From contig JAGLNZ010000169.1 in NCBI GenBank assembly GCA_023139225.1, positions 1-6,331 on the forward strand: a stretch of DNA of 6,331 nt, written 5' to 3'. The notes beneath the pieces were generated by a model that was given only the letters and a program-made list of their open reading frames with translations, made no database searches and was not told the origin of the DNA. Positions within the stretch are counted from its first letter, which is position 1, and each line of letters begins with the position of its first letter. The DNA comes from Desulfobacula sp. GTDB lineage: Bacteria > Desulfobacterota > Desulfobacteria > Desulfobacterales > Desulfobacteraceae. The position numbers and the translations under genes are program-made. Below are positions 5,913-6,331 of this stretch, piece by piece.

Positions 5913-6331
5913 ATGTCAAATGAGTTAAAAACAAAGGATGAATCAGCCATTGTGAAGAAAAAAAATACAGATGATGCTGTTGAAGCAGGATTGGCCAGAC
6001 TGACACCCCAGAGAATAAAAGATACCATTAACCAGGTGTTCAAAGACGAGACCGGCCCAAGGTTTAAGGCCTATGTTGAGACCTGCATGCACTGCGGTCT
6101 TTGTGCCGAAGCCTGTGTGTATTTTCTCTCAAATGATCGTGATCCGACTTACTCTCCGGCAGGAAAGGTAAAACAGACTATCTGGGAAATGCTGGAGAAA
6201 AAGGGGGACGTATCAATAGATTTTCTCAGAAGGGCGGTTCATATTTCCTATATAGAATGCAATGTCTGTAAGCGGTGTTCCATGTACTGCCCTTTTGGTA
6301 TTGATATTGCCTATTTGATGCTGATGGTGCG
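5913..6331 (+). CDS. tmcB: Iron-sulfur protein with two [4Fe-4S] motifs, TmcB-like (N-terminal part, cut by right edge)
   Basis: The frame opens at an ATG at 5913, six nt after AAGGAG (5901-5906), and stays open for 139 codons to the window edge. After a charged N-terminus (1-50), two classical ferredoxin-type motifs are present: CMHCGLCAEAC (C58, C61, C64, C68) and CNVCKRCSMYCP (C116, C119, C122, C126). The spacing of about 58 residues between them is that of HdrC/HdrD- and GlpC-like proteins. In HmcF and TmcB the C-terminal half carries CCG (cysteine-rich) domains, which would lie beyond the window. There is no signal peptide, so it is expected at the cytoplasmic face, accepting electrons from TmcC. 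Its position directly after tmcC supports TmcB. An HdrD-like subunit of another membrane complex is the alternative. Confidence 0.82.
   Translation, partial: MSNELKTKDESAIVKKKNTDDAVEAGLARLTPQRIKDTINQVFKDETGPRFKAYVETCMHCGLCAEACVYFLSNDRDPTYSPAGKVKQTIWEMLEKKGDVSIDFLRRAVHISYIECNVCKRCSMYCPFGIDIAYLMLMV

Overview
The window looks like chromosomal DNA from a moderately AT-rich, anaerobic sulfate-reducing bacterium of the Desulfobacterota, most likely the Desulfobacteraceae (Desulfobacter/Desulfobacula-like). This is an inference from the Tmc-type transmembrane electron-transfer genes, which are characteristic of sulfate reducers, and from the base composition. No rRNA or tRNA gene, insertion sequence or CRISPR array is visible.

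Layout. (1) Positions 1-509, minus strand: the N-terminal 169 codons of a membrane-anchored protein, probably a sensor, that runs off the left edge. (2) Positions 510-878: an AT-rich divergent intergenic region with a plausible sigma-70 promoter and a possible 41-codon gene directly before proA. (3) Positions 879-3313, plus strand: proA and proB, 14 nt apart, the first two steps of proline synthesis from glutamate. A perfect 10-bp hairpin lies in the last codons of proB. (4) Positions 3314-3517: a very AT-rich regulatory region with nested inverted repeats and a well-formed sigma-54 (-24/-12) promoter. (5) Positions 3518-6331, plus strand: an operon of a stand-alone receiver-domain protein, a tryptophan-rich repeat protein (TmcD-like), a five-helix membrane cytochrome b (TmcC-like) and the start of an iron-sulfur protein with two [4Fe-4S] motifs (TmcB-like), cut by the right edge.

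How the genes work together. ProB phosphorylates glutamate and ProA reduces the product to glutamate semialdehyde. They form an ordinary housekeeping pair, here in the order proA-proB. The right-hand operon should encode a Tmc complex. In Desulfovibrio, electrons from periplasmic hydrogen oxidation pass through a tetraheme cytochrome c3 (TmcA) to the membrane cytochrome b TmcC and on to the cytoplasmic iron-sulfur protein TmcB. TmcD is a Trp-rich subunit of unknown function. The order here (D-C-B) is the reverse of the Desulfovibrio order (A-B-C-D, from memory), so tmcA may lie just beyond the right edge or elsewhere.

The most interesting part is the control of this operon. A sigma-54 promoter with upstream inverted repeats, placed where activator sites usually sit, drives a receiver-domain gene leading an energy-conservation complex.
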